A stretch of 64,000 bases of DNA from Trileptium ribeirensis. Taxonomy: Eukaryota > Nematoda > Enoplea > Enoplida > Thoracostomopsidae. The translations under genes were made by a program, and so were the position numbers. The stretch lies in NCBI GenBank assembly GCA_030248225.1, contig JASANE010000768.1, forward strand, positions 44,524 through 108,523, read 5' to 3'. The notes below the pieces were generated by a model that was not told the DNA's origin, searched no databases, and saw only the letters and a program-made list of their open reading frames with translations. This document shows, piece by piece, positions 1-11,286 of the stretch. Position 1 is the first letter of the stretch; every line of letters begins with the position of its first letter.

Positions 1-1
1 G

Positions 2-223
2 ATTTCGGGATTATGCTTTTTTGCCGTTGCTACAGGTGCCTTAATTAACCCCCTGGTGGTGAACTCAATTGTGCAAACCGGTTCTCGTGACGAGTGGGCT
101 ACAATATTTATTGGCGCAGGAACTATAGCATTACTTCCAATAATATTTTTCAATATCTGGGGTTCTGCTGAGGAGCAGAAATGGGGAAAAATAGTACAAA
201 AATCTATATCATCTGAAAATTAG
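2..223 (+). CDS. 3' terminal exon of SLC17-like MFS anion transporter (partial)
   Basis: An open frame of 73 codons runs from the window edge to a TAG at 221-223. The translation has two hydrophobic stretches (FFAVATGALINPLV and ATIFIGAGTIALLPIIFF) followed by a short polar tail with GSAEEQKWGK. This matches the C-terminal end of SLC17 (sialin/vesicular glutamate/Na-phosphate cotransporter) proteins, which finish with the last two membrane helices and a G-S-x-E-E-Q-x-W tail. These are multi-pass membrane carriers of organic or inorganic anions; the substrate cannot be told from this fragment. The rest of the gene lies before the window. A closely similar but broken copy sits at 33660-35019, so this one is probably the working member of a tandem pair. 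No frameshift is seen here. Confidence 0.75.
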   Translation: MSGLCFFAVATGALINPLVVNSIVQTGSRDEWATIFIGAGTIALLPIIFFNIWGSAEEQKWGKIVQKSISSEN

Positions 224-784
224 CCTTTATATTTTCAACAAACGATCTGCCATGTTCATTGACGCTAACTTGGAACGGTTTTGATGTTATTAATTCATTC
301 GTGCTCTGATCAGCTGAATGTGTCTGATTCGAAACACATTCAGCACAACAGTTCGTTCTTATAAGCTTTAACATCTGACGTCGTACTTTTGGAATTCAGG
401 TCGTTAGCTGACATATGATAACGTGTGTCAGGCTTAAATAATATAACAATTTTTAATGCTGTAACATTTCGATATTTATATATATTCATCAGTGAAGCGC
501 GGTTAGCGGTAAGGTAGTAATAGTTGCTAACTCAACCTCTTTGAATAGCTTATTTAAATACCACCTGTGCCACAACGTAAAGTCAAACTCAGGAAATTAC
601 GTATTCAAAAAGCTTGTCAGGAAGGCAGAGTATAAAATACAATAAATTGTTGAGCGACAATCTAAGTAGTCTGAAAGTATATATATTACTTGCAACAGCG
701 ATATCACATTTTAAATTGAATATTTATCTTCTTAAACGATGATCGTCACCGGAGGGTATATTATTTAAAACGAGATAAAGTCAA
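224..784. other. Intergenic DNA, nothing recognised
   Basis: AT-rich sequence after the transporter stop codon. I see no credible ORF, RNA gene or repeat unit before the satellite that begins at 785. Confidence 0.5.
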
Positions 785-1735
785 GTGAAACCGAACTATT
801 TAACCCGAACGTAGCTGTTACCATTCAGTTAGTGATGGTCTTAAATTTGGCTAATTCTCCAGTGGTCGAGTTAACGATATATCACGTGTCGGTGCGAATC
901 CATTGGAAATAGATAGAGTTTGGTGGCAAGTCACATATGATAGCAGTTGAGCTTATGTCAAAAATCGAACTACTTATGTGAAACCGAACTATTTAACCCG
1001 AATGTAGCCGTTACCATTCAGTAAGTGATGGTCTAAATTTTGGCTAATTATCCAGTGGTCGGATTAACAATATATCACGTGTCGCTACGAATCCATTAGG
1101 TATAGATAAAGTTTGATGGCAAGCCACATATGATAGCAGTTGAGCTTATGTCAAAAATCGAACTACTTATGTGAAACCGAACTATTTAACCCGAATGTAA
1201 CCGTTACCATTCAGTAAGTGATGGTCTAAATTTTGGCTAATTATCCAGTGGTCGAATTAACAATATATCACGTGTCGCTACGAATCCATTAGGTATAGAC
1301 AGAGTTTGATGGCAAGCCACATATGATAGCAGTTGAGCTTATGTCAGAAACCGAACTACTTATGTGAAACCGAACTATTTAACCCGAACGTAGCTGTTAC
1401 CATTCAGTAAGTGATGGCCTAAATTTTGGTTAATTCTCCAGTGGTCAAATTAACAATATATCATGTGTCGCTACGAATCCATTAGGTATAGATAAAGTTT
1501 GATGGCAAGCCACATATGATAGCAGTTGAGCTTATGTCAAAAATCGAACTACTTATGTGAAACCGAACTATTTAACCCGAATGTAGCCGTTACCATTCAG
1601 TAAGTGATGGCCTAAATTTTGGTTAATTCTCCAGTGGTCAAATTAACAATATATCATGTGTCGCTACGAATCCATTGTGAATAGATAGAGTTTGATGGGA
1701 GGCCACATAAATAGCAGTTGAACCTATGATAGAGC
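785..1735. repeat. 193-bp tandem satellite, about 4.9 copies
   Basis: The phrase GTGAAACCGAACTATTTAAC starts at 785, 978, 1171, 1364 and 1557, exactly 193 bp apart each time. Copies 2-5 are closer to each other than to copy 1. The last copy decays after about 1735. There is no conserved long reading frame. The constant spacing without indels suggests recent unequal exchange or gene conversion. Confidence 0.93.
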
Positions 1736-2412
1736 AATTGCTCTTTATCTTTAAACAACCTCACAAATTAAATGAGCAGTTTCAATACACGCACTTGACT
1801 GTGATAGCAGTTGACAATACACATGAAAAATTTTAAAATTGTTTAAAATTGCATAAAATTTCATTGGCCTAAGGCTATCTGTTAGCTCAAAAATTTGAAC
1901 TTTTTAAGACCTGTGTTCACCTATAATTGATGAAATTTAAAACCTCATATCTCCATTTCTTGGGATCACAGACTTCATTTCATTGAGTCCTGCCTGACGG
2001 ATCGGCCATTAAAGATATTTTCTCCAATTTTAAGGGCTGTGGAGCCACTCGTTTTTAATTTGGCAAAACAGCCTTTGACCTTTTAGATTTGTTATCCATT
2101 TCATCGTGTCATTACGCATGAGTAAACTTAAGCTGTGCCGCCTACCATCCTCTTTTGACACAACGAACAAAACGTTGGTGAAGTAATCTGTCATTGTAAT
2201 AGCCAATTATCCTAGATTCAAAAAATTTCGTTCGCGAAGACAGAGCGACTGATTGCAAAATCTTGTATAAATATAAATTCGCAAACACTATGCACCTGCT
2301 AGTTATCATTACACCGCGAATACGTTTTGCAACTCAAAAAATGTTTCAACATGTGTTCCCACAAAGCATTCCGCATGTTTTTGTTAATAAGTTAATACAT
2401 ATGGTGATATTA
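1736..2412. other. Intergenic DNA, nothing recognised
   Basis: Unique-looking AT-rich sequence between the 193-bp satellite and the TIR element. No ORF of note is present. Confidence 0.45.
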
Positions 2413-3745
2413 ACTAGTATCTCGAATGCGAGAGTGAAACGGAGCGAGGTTGATTTCATTTATAAGTTATCGTTTTTAGTAGTCACGTGTAACACGCTGT
2501 TTGATGTATAGACCACCCTAGAACCTCTGGAACCCCGAACCCATCCAAAAACCCTAAATCGACGACCATAAATCCATCTAGAATATTAACTGACAACCCA
2601 TGAAGTATCTGTGCTAGACTCAAGATAACCGCACCATCGTATTCAGCCTACCGAAAAGACAATATATACAATTATTGATACCCAGCACACAGTACATAAC
2701 TAAGCTGCCGCAGATATGCTGCTGATTTTTAGGTAACCGAATCACTATATTCATTCAGCTTGCACAAAACCTATACATAGACTATTTTTGATACCATGTA
2801 TCAAACTACTGCAGACCGACTATATCCTGGAAATCGTTGTTCATTGACCCTAAACCCAATGAAAACGTCTGGAATGGCATGAGATAATTCCACTGGACTC
2901 TATATAACTAAACCACGGTATTCAGTCTAAAACTTATATAGACAATTCTTGATGTCCTGTACGCAATAAGTAACGAAAAAACTGAAGACAAACTAGATTC
3001 CTGATATCGGATTCAATGAACCTAAACTTACTAAAAAACCATGATAGTGATTGAAATATGCACGCTGGAATCTAGATAACCAAATCATTATATTCAGCCT
3101 TTGGAAAAACCTATATATAGACCAATCTTGATGTCCTGCACGTAATACATAACCAAATAAAGGTAAAAGCACTGCTTGGAAATCGGATTGGTCGACAGTA
3201 AAAAACCCTTAAAAGCCTATGAAATGTATAATATAGTGACATTCGTTTATGCAAAACCATCGTATCCAGACTTCTTGATAACCTAATAGGCACTCTCTGT
3301 AAGGTAAAAACACGCAATAACATACCGAAAGTTTGAAAAATGCCTATTTTTGGGAAAGGGCCCATAAACCATATTCGGCCTTAGAGCGACCCAGAGAGTA
3401 GTCCGTCGTCAAAGTTGTATATCTATGAGCTCAAGTTGCATAGTTGCCTCGACTTTTCGGTAAGAAGCCTATGTCGCGATATATATGCTGCGAAACACTG
3501 GTTTCCGTATGGCCAGATTTGGCGAAGATGCCTTTAAAACCTGTTTTTGCCATGTTGAACCCGAAGAAAGTCTGGAGCAGTTCGCGCGCAAATAAAGTGG
3601 ACATATCAAATAAAAAAATTACACGTATTCCATCCACCGGAACATGAGGTATGAATGACAGAAGCGTGCAAAAAATTTTCACCATTTTTCTCCTTGAGCC
3701 ACCAGGGGAAGCTCGGCTCGATTCGCTAGCTCCGTTTCAATAAAA
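2413..3745. mobile_element. Dispersed TIR element, copy 1 (non-autonomous)
   Basis: The left end contains ACTAGTATCTCG and then TGAAACGGAGCGAG. The right end (about 3725-3745) contains CTAGCTCCGTTTCA, an imperfect inverted match of about 14 bp. The interior is built from degenerate direct repeats of roughly 200-250 bp. These share phrases such as 'ctagataaccaaat...gtattcagc', 'cctgtacgcaatacataac' and 'attgaccctaaaccc'. Copies with the same end and interior occur at 45106-46010, 48189-48690 and 49502-50030. No transposase is visible, so it looks like a non-autonomous DNA element. Boundaries are approximate. Confidence 0.65.
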
Positions 3746-4120
3746 ATACATACAGCTCTCAAATATCACATGCGGTGCATAGCCTTCAAAGCACTCAACA
3801 GGAATATTCTTGTTCAATTCCACGTTGGATTTCAAATGGTCAATTTGTGTTTATAGTGCAATATTCAGCTCTTAACGTTTTGGATGAGTTGCTCAAAACG
3901 ACAATTATGTTGTCACGCTGACGGATTGTTGATACACCAAACAAACGATCGTGAATCGCTACTGACAAAAGGTATAGTACGCGGCGCATCTTAAGTTCAA
4001 TCATGTGTTAGATCTCCTACTTTAGACGTGTTCATAGTTTTGGTCTCTGTGTTTCAACGTTTAAATAACATTACAGTTTTATAATAAAATTCAAAATAGC
4101 ACTGAATTCAGCAACAGTCT
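3746..4120. other. Spacer, nothing recognised
   Basis: Short AT-rich spacer between the TIR element and the 43-bp minisatellite. It has no ORF or repeat that I can support. Confidence 0.4.
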
Positions 4121-6003
4121 GAGAATACAACAAAAATAAAGAAAACCACGCACCACATCTGGCCGCAGAACAAGAAAAATAAACAAAACTACGCACCATA
4201 TCTGGGTGTAAAACAACAAAAATATGGAAAACTACGCAACACATCTGGCCATAGAACAAGAAAAATAAAGAAAACTACGCACCACATCTGGCCGCAGAAC
4301 AAGAAAAATAAAGAAAACCACACACCACATCTTCCCGTAGAACTCAAAAAATAAAGAAAACTACGCACCACATCTGGCCGCAGAACAAGAAAAATAAAGA
4401 AAACTACGCACCACATCTGGCCGCAGAACAAAAAATAAAGAAAACCGCGCACAACATCTGGCCGTAAAACAACAAAAATAAAGATAACCACACACCACAT
4501 CTTCCCGTAGAACTCAAAAAATAAAGAAAACTACGCACCACATCTGGCCGCAGAACAAGAAAAATAAAGAAAACTACGCACCATATCTGGGTGTAGAACA
4601 ACAAAAATATAGAAAACTACGCACCACATCTGGCCGCAGAACAAGAAAAATAAAGAAAACTACGCACCACATCTGGTCGCAGAACAAGAAAAATAAAGAA
4701 AACTACGCACCACATTTGGCCACAGAACAAGAAAAATAAAGAAAACTAAGCACCACATCTGGCCGTAGAACACAAAATAAAGAAAACTACGCACCACATC
4801 TGGCCGCAGAACAAGAAAAATAAAGAAAACCACGCACCACATTTGGCCGCAGAACAAGAAAAATATTTTGCCGAAGAACAAAAAATAAAGAAAATCAAGC
4901 ACCACATCTCGCCGCAGAACAAGAAAAATAAAGAAAGCTACGCACCATATCTGGGTGTAGAACAACAAAAATAAAGAAAACTACGCACCACATCCGGCCA
5001 CAGAACAAGAAAAATAAAGAAAACTTCGCACCACATCTGGCCGCAGAACAAAAAATAAATAAAACCGCGCACCACACATGGCCGAAGAACAAAAAATAAA
5101 GAAAACCACGCACCACATGTGGCCGTAGAACAACAAAAATAAAGAAAACCACGCACACATCTGCCCGTAGAACAACAAAAATACAGAAACCCACACACCA
5201 CATCTTCCGTAGAACTCAAAAAATAAAGAAAACTACGCACCACATCTGGCCGCAGAACAAGAAAAATAAAGAAAACTACGCACCATATCTGGGTGTAGAA
5301 CAACAAAAATATAGAAAACTACGCACCACATCTGGCCGCAGAACAAGAAAAATAAAGAAAACTACGCACCACATCTGGTCGCAGAACAAGAAAAACAAAG
5401 AAAACTACGCACCACATTTGGCCACAGAACAAGAAAAATAAAGAAAACTAAGCACCACATCTGGCCGTAGAACACAAAATAAAGAAAACTACGCACCACA
5501 TCTGGCCGCAGAACAAGAAAAATAAAGAAAACCACGCACCACATTTGGCCGCAGAACAAGAAAAATATTTTGCCGAAGAACAAAAAATAAAGAAAATCAA
5601 GCACCACATCTCGCCGCAGAACAAAAAAATAAAGAAAGCTACGCACCATATCTGGGTGTAGAACAACAAAAATAAAGAAAACTACGCACCACATCCGGCC
5701 ACAGAACAAGAAAAATAAAGAAAACCTCGCACCACATCTGGCCGCAGAACAAAAAATAAATAAAACCGCGCACCACACATGGCCGTAGAACAAAAAATAA
5801 AGAAAACCACGCACCACATGTGGCCGTAGAACAACAAAAATAAAGAAAAACCACGCACACATCTGGCCGCAGAACAAGAAAAATAAAGAAAACCTCGCAC
5901 CACATCTGGCCGCAGAACAAAAAATAAAGAAAACCGCGCACAACATCTGGCCGTAAAACAACAAAAATAAAGAAAACCACGCACCACATCTGGCCGTAGA
6001 ATA
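4121..6003. repeat. 43-bp minisatellite with ~702-bp higher-order repeat
   Basis: About 44 copies of a 43-bp unit of the form 'gcaccacatctgg...cgcagaacaag...aaataaagaaaac'. Variants include 'atctgggtgtagaacaac', 'cttcccgtagaactc' and a copy containing AAATATTTTGCCGAAGAAC. The sequence of variants from about 4500 to 5200 is repeated from about 5200 to 5830. Marker variants recur 701-702 bp apart (for example 4621/5322 and 4861/5563), so a block of about 16 units was duplicated. Minus-strand open frames made of FLYFLF-like repeats are by-products: 43 is not a multiple of three, so the phase rotates from unit to unit. Confidence 0.95.
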
Positions 6004-9000
6004 TACATAGTGCTAAGGATGGTGTTATAAACAATAGTGCAGTTCTGGTTTTTATTATATGCTACTTGTCGTTTCAGTAGCCGTCTAATGTCAATCACCA
6101 CAAATGTGACAAGACAGACCATTCGCAAATGGTACAGGTCATGCGCAAAATATTAAGTGTTGTTAAATGGATGTGTAAAAATACAAGTTACTACTATCTA
6201 AATCAACATCACAATATAATTTTAATCGTCGCGTTGTAAGACCAAATTAGCTCGTTAGCGATAATTAGTATGTATTTATATAAAGGAGAGATGACGAGCG
6301 ACTAAAGCGCGATGAGTGGCGAGATCCCAACTGCCATCAAGACTTCTTTAAAATACTAAATTAGTTTTTTTGCAATGCTTAATAGCCTAAAACTGCAGTT
6401 TCTTGCAATAATGAGCATCAAGACGCGTACCAGTGGATTTTTATGCCTAAGTGAAAGGAACAATCACCTGATGAGATCGTAAGAATTTGAAATTTAGGCC
6501 TGAAAAGACGGGCGTGTTCGGTCTAAGCGTGCCAACACGAAATATAGGAGCGAAGGCTTTTATACTTCTACATGTAAAATATCTAGTGGATTTGTACCGG
6601 AGTAAAAATGAAGGTTACCAAATTTTCAAGCTTTATAAAGTAAAACCATCGAAATAGGGTTTTGAGTGACAATACATCAATATGTTGAGCTAGGAAACTA
6701 AGTCTCAAAACCGCAGCAGTTCGCGTCAACACAAAAATTTTGCGCCCTCACCGATATCGATCCAACCATCAGTTGAGTTATTAGTGTCAGTATATTACTA
6801 ACCGTAATACATGGTCCTTACTAAAGGTACCATAGAGGGAAAGCCTTGCTGCAAAGGAGACCTGTATGAAAGTTGACTGAATGACGATGAGATGCATCGT
6901 TAGCAATCTCAAACTCTACGCTTGGGTTGTTGTGATGTTTGTCTTCCCACAGAATGCACATTGTGTTCGTAATATTTGTTTTGCAGCAACAATGAGGAAA
7001 TAATAAATAAAGATAACACATCTACACATATGTCTGGCAAAAACCCATGAATACATGCTAAACGCAGAACTTTAGTGTACCTTGGTAGCCAATGTAAAGT
7101 TAAGGGTCACAATCATTTACAGTTAACATTTCAGTCAAGGTTGGATCCAGGTGGGGATCCATGGGTCAGATCCCGCCATCCGAACATGCATAGGTACCCA
7201 AGGTCAGTCGACTGATGAAGGTAGATCATATATGCAGTTGCGTAATTCGCTAGGAATTTTGGGTGGTCCGACTGAAGTGAAGATCTGAAGACCTATGTAT
7301 ACACAGGTTATGTATATGTTAGTGAAGATGAGTTCGTGTAAAAATTAACTGATTAGATTATAACGAAATGATTGTAAACGACCGCCCCGCCCACTTCTTT
7401 GCCGACCTTCCCCCATTTTTGAAGCGCATGCGACGCCCCTTGGTGTGCCGCTTGCACTCCCCTTGGCAACGCCGATCTTCTTATGGGAGGTAGCCCGATC
7501 CCCCAGCTCAGGCTCACACCCCTCGTGGCGTAGTTGAGCGGAAAATTTTGGCCAAAATAGGCAAAAATGGTGGGAATTGAAAAAAAATTAGAAAAAAATT
7601 ACGGGTCCCAAAAAATCCTAAACGTTATCACCGCTCCCGGAGCACCCGCTATGCCCCGTGGCACCTCAAACCTCGCCCATGTACGCCTATGTACGAGCTC
7701 AATATATCAAAATTTCTTTAGCCTCTTCATTTTTGACTATTCACAGAGTTAACAAAAACGTGTACACTTACAATGCTCATTCCGATTTTGCCAGTGTTCC
7801 AAATTTGCATAAAACGATAATGAGATTGTCGAAGATTGCTATAATGGAAAACCTCAGTACCCCTTAATTTGTTGTCAAGATTGTACCAAAGATTACCAGT
7901 TTAGTTTTATTAACCTTTCTTAAACCTTTTCAAAGCTTCATTTGGAATAGCTCCTTTATGCAACTCCAGAGTGAACATTTTACAATAATCGCGAGGACGA
8001 ATATATAGTTTTACCAGTATATATTTTAGGGTTACGGAGTGCAAAGTGACGAGAAAGAAATTTTTATTAGTGATGCAATTCTACTTCGCAGAGGCCACTT
8101 CGTGTTCAGTTTCACTATGGACTGTTAGGTGTTACCGTGCTCAGTAGCAGATCCAGCGTCAACCTAATAGGGGCTGTCAATAGGAACTTATTCACTTCCA
8201 GAAATCAAACTTTACCCATGCATGGACGGCACAATTCCATAGGGGTCCGTGCAGCGCAGACTACATTACACTGCTCGTTCGCGCCGAGAGCGTGCGAAAA
8301 ATTAGAATTTATACAGTAGTAGTTCGCACTACCAAAAGCTTAACTCAATTTTTTGGGAAGGGGAGATGGGTGAGAGGGTTTCCGCTTGGCCTGACCTTCC
8401 TTCTCATCCCCTTAGAACGCTGTATCTGCAACTGACCGTGCTTTCATAATAGGGTATCCCTGTTTCCGATCCACCACGTAAAACGCGAAAATTCACCGGT
8501 CCAACTCTGATCGCAAGATTTTTGATAGAAAATCATACAGTGTTCAGTGCTGACTACAAAAACTTTATTGACTGTATTGTTTCTATTTGGTAATCATCAA
8601 ACAGAATCAAAGATTGTGAAAAAACTCCTCGCAATTTACTAATTCTCAAGTTTTTTGAATAAGACTTATTATATACCCGTAGATATATGGGCAATATTGG
8701 GTTCATTTTGTAATTCGATTGTAGCTCTATGTAGCTGCTGCATGCTTGTATAAGCAATGTCGATTTCAATTTATGTCACTCTACGACGAGTTCACTACGC
8801 GTGCAACCCAATACCGTTGTGGTCGAATTATATCAACTACTAACGTATATTTAATGTATATGTTGGATTTTTTTTCAAACCGCCACATCCGATACAGACC
8901 TAGTAAAATTGTGGGCATTCTCTGTCGCATCGAATGCAATGCAGATAGTCCGTTAATGTAGAACCGTGAACGGTCTGGTATTATAAACTTGTTGGTACAT

Positions 9001-9619
9001 CTATTACAATAATATCAACGTGTATTGATGGCGATGTGTTGTCGTTGAAATTTCTTGTAACATTTGCTATTCATTGTAATAATATTTTAAATATTATACA
9101 AACATTTTCGGCTTTTAAGTTTGAAGATTTTAGAAATATAATAAAAATGTGTTTTTCTGTTATTTGTTTGAGCTGTTGGGTGGAATTTCGCATATCGAAA
9201 ATGGTAACTTAGTAAAATCAGCATTGTATATATTCATTGTAATTATATATACAGCCTGCAGGACGATATTCAGCCTGCATAATACTCTTGCTATCAAAAC
9301 GCAGGGGCTCGGTGGCTTAGCTTCACCCTACTGCTCATCGCTTCATGAAATATCAACCAACTCATCAGCTATTTATTGATCCGCGGCAGACATACATACA
9401 TACATATATAATTAACATTGTATTAAAAAACATTATGTTATTAAAAGCACGCAGCGTATTGCACAAAGATGCAGATACGGTTGATGCGATTGCACGTTGT
9501 TTAGATATGGTATCAACCATTGCACGCAAGCTATAAATATAGAAGCTACCATTGCTCTAGCAGTATAGCAATAGTCAGCAATATTTCACTCGACATGTGG
9601 TAATAGAAGCGCGTATTAG

Positions 9620-9705
9620 CATTTTGCGTGCAATGGAAAGCCGTTGTCTTCATTTTGCGTGCAATGGAAAGAAGTTATCTTCATTTTGCGTGAAATCGTT
9701 GCGCG
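9620..9705. repeat. 31-bp direct repeat, 2.3 copies
   Basis: The phrase CATTTTGCGTG(C/A)AAT begins at 9620, 9651 and 9682, a 31-bp period. The first two copies differ at a few bases and the third is truncated. Confidence 0.8.
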
Positions 9706-10039
9706 ACGTGTTTACGGTGTGCAGTTCGTGCACGCACTTCTGTGTGAAAAACGCATAAGTGTAAAACTTGTTTTCGTGGAAGACCCGTATTTTGCTTGTT
9801 GATTCCTTGCGTCTCTGAAAGACGACGTAGACTTCTTTGTCGAAAGTTGACTGCCTAGTAGACCCCTGGTTACGGAATGAGATTGCATCGTATTTTAGGA
9901 AAATAATTCATGGATATCGTATTCAAGCCTGACTGTCAACAAACGACTCTATTTTTGCTTCAATATCTGGAATCTACGGACACAAGGCACACTTTATTTA
10001 ATGCGAAATGTACCTCGATTCGATAATAGGAGTATTCGG

Positions 10040-10480
10040 TAAAATCATACATAGGGGGTAACCCCCCCTGTGGTCCGGATCCCCCGAGGCCGAAAAGTAT
10101 GGGTTTGTGTGGTGAATTTGTTGTAAACAGAAACTGCCAGCTTCCAGTAAACAGAAACTTTACATTTTACACAATTCTCAGAATTATAAATGCTCAGAAT
10201 GCAATTTACACTTCTCAGAATCGGAAATCCCGAGGGGGGGGGGTGCGGACCCCAAAACCCACCGCCTCGACCAGTTTTGAGGCCGGACCCTAGTGCAGAA
10301 AGTAAACTCATAGGCGAAAAATATGGCTGTTAGGACCAAAAGAAAAAAATGTCCTCACGACCCACCCCCTATGAAAATTTGGCCAAGCAGGGGGGTTATC
10401 CCTCCCTAGGATGGCCGCGACCCCCCCGTGGGGGGCCCCTACCCCCCTGGCATGACCGACCGCCGCCATGTAAGGATAAA
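10040..10480. repeat. Segment with clustered G-runs and C-runs
   Basis: An AT-rich region is interrupted by many homopolymer G or C runs. They include a run of ten G at 10234-10243, GGGGGTAACCCCCC near 10055 and CCCCCCC-GT-GGGGGG at 10421-10435. Several can pair locally as hairpins. Composition is sharply unlike the flanks. I cannot assign an element family, and it may be an old transposon terminus. Confidence 0.5.
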
Positions 10481-11095
10481 ATGTTTTACGTTTTAATCCA
10501 AATCTCTTAATAAAATTATTCATAACTGATAAATATTTCTTTTACAAGTGGCTGCCACGCGTATTAGTTGTTACAGTCGTTTTCAGTGATTGTGGAGTAC
10601 CCAATAATTTTAATTTGAATTGCTGTTCATTTCTGTCGCATCGTAAACTGCCTATTAATGGTTGCGCGATCATTAGAGCAAAACAGCGGAAGCAAACAAT
10701 TATTACCGAACCAATTTCTTCATATTGCACACGATATGTATATGATTTTTTACTAATCAGGATCACGTTTGATTCTACGCATCCTAAGCCCAATTTCTGG
10801 AAAACTCAATTTTTTGGCGAATTTTCATTATAACAATTAATTTGCTATCTGGGAAAGTACAGCTGCTTAAAACGCTTTCCAAGTTGATATTTCCAATTAA
10901 AAGTACTAACTCTTATTAAGTAAAAACATTCGAATAATGTATTTCTCTTTTGAAAGCCACAAACTATATGGCAGAATAAGCTAAGGCTTAGGCTTATGTA
11001 TAAATTTTTAGGAAGACAAATTCTCATACAATTGTCCGAGTGGAAAAAATTGGCATTATCCAAGAATTCTGGTCACGCCCTGGGTAAAAATATAT

Positions 11096-11286
11096 TTAAA
11101 TTTTATTAAGATTAAGATGTTTGAATAGGGCTTAAGAATATATTTACCCAGATGATTGTTAAACTATTCATTTATAAAATTCATTAAGATTAAGATGTTT
11201 GAATAGGGCTTCAGCATATATTTACCCAGATGATTGTTAAACTATTCATTTATAAATTTCATTAAGATTAAGATGTTTGAATAGGA
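11096..11286. repeat. 78-bp tandem repeat, about 2.4 copies
   Basis: The phrase ATTAAGATTAAGATGTTTGA starts at 11105, 11183 and 11261, exactly 78 bp apart. Copies are nearly identical, with GGCTTAAGAATATA versus GGCTTCAGCATATA as the visible difference. Confidence 0.92.

Larger units (their letters stand above)
6004..11095. other. 5-kb stretch without recognisable gene
   Basis: Mostly AT-rich unique sequence. All open frames are short, overlap on both strands and carry no family motif. A GC-rich patch lies at about 7380-7540. The 31-bp repeat at 9620 and the G/C-run segment at 10040-10480 are listed separately. No exon with both splice signals and a recognisable protein was found. Confidence 0.5.

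Noticed and set aside
785..1735. CRISPR-like array
   Set aside because: The whole 193-bp unit is repeated with no unique spacers, and the sequence is eukaryotic.
4189..6128. Several overlapping minus-strand open frames of 60-200 codons rich in Phe, Leu, Cys and Val
   Set aside because: They are translations of the 43-bp minisatellite; the unit length rotates the frame and the same peptide units appear in all three frames.
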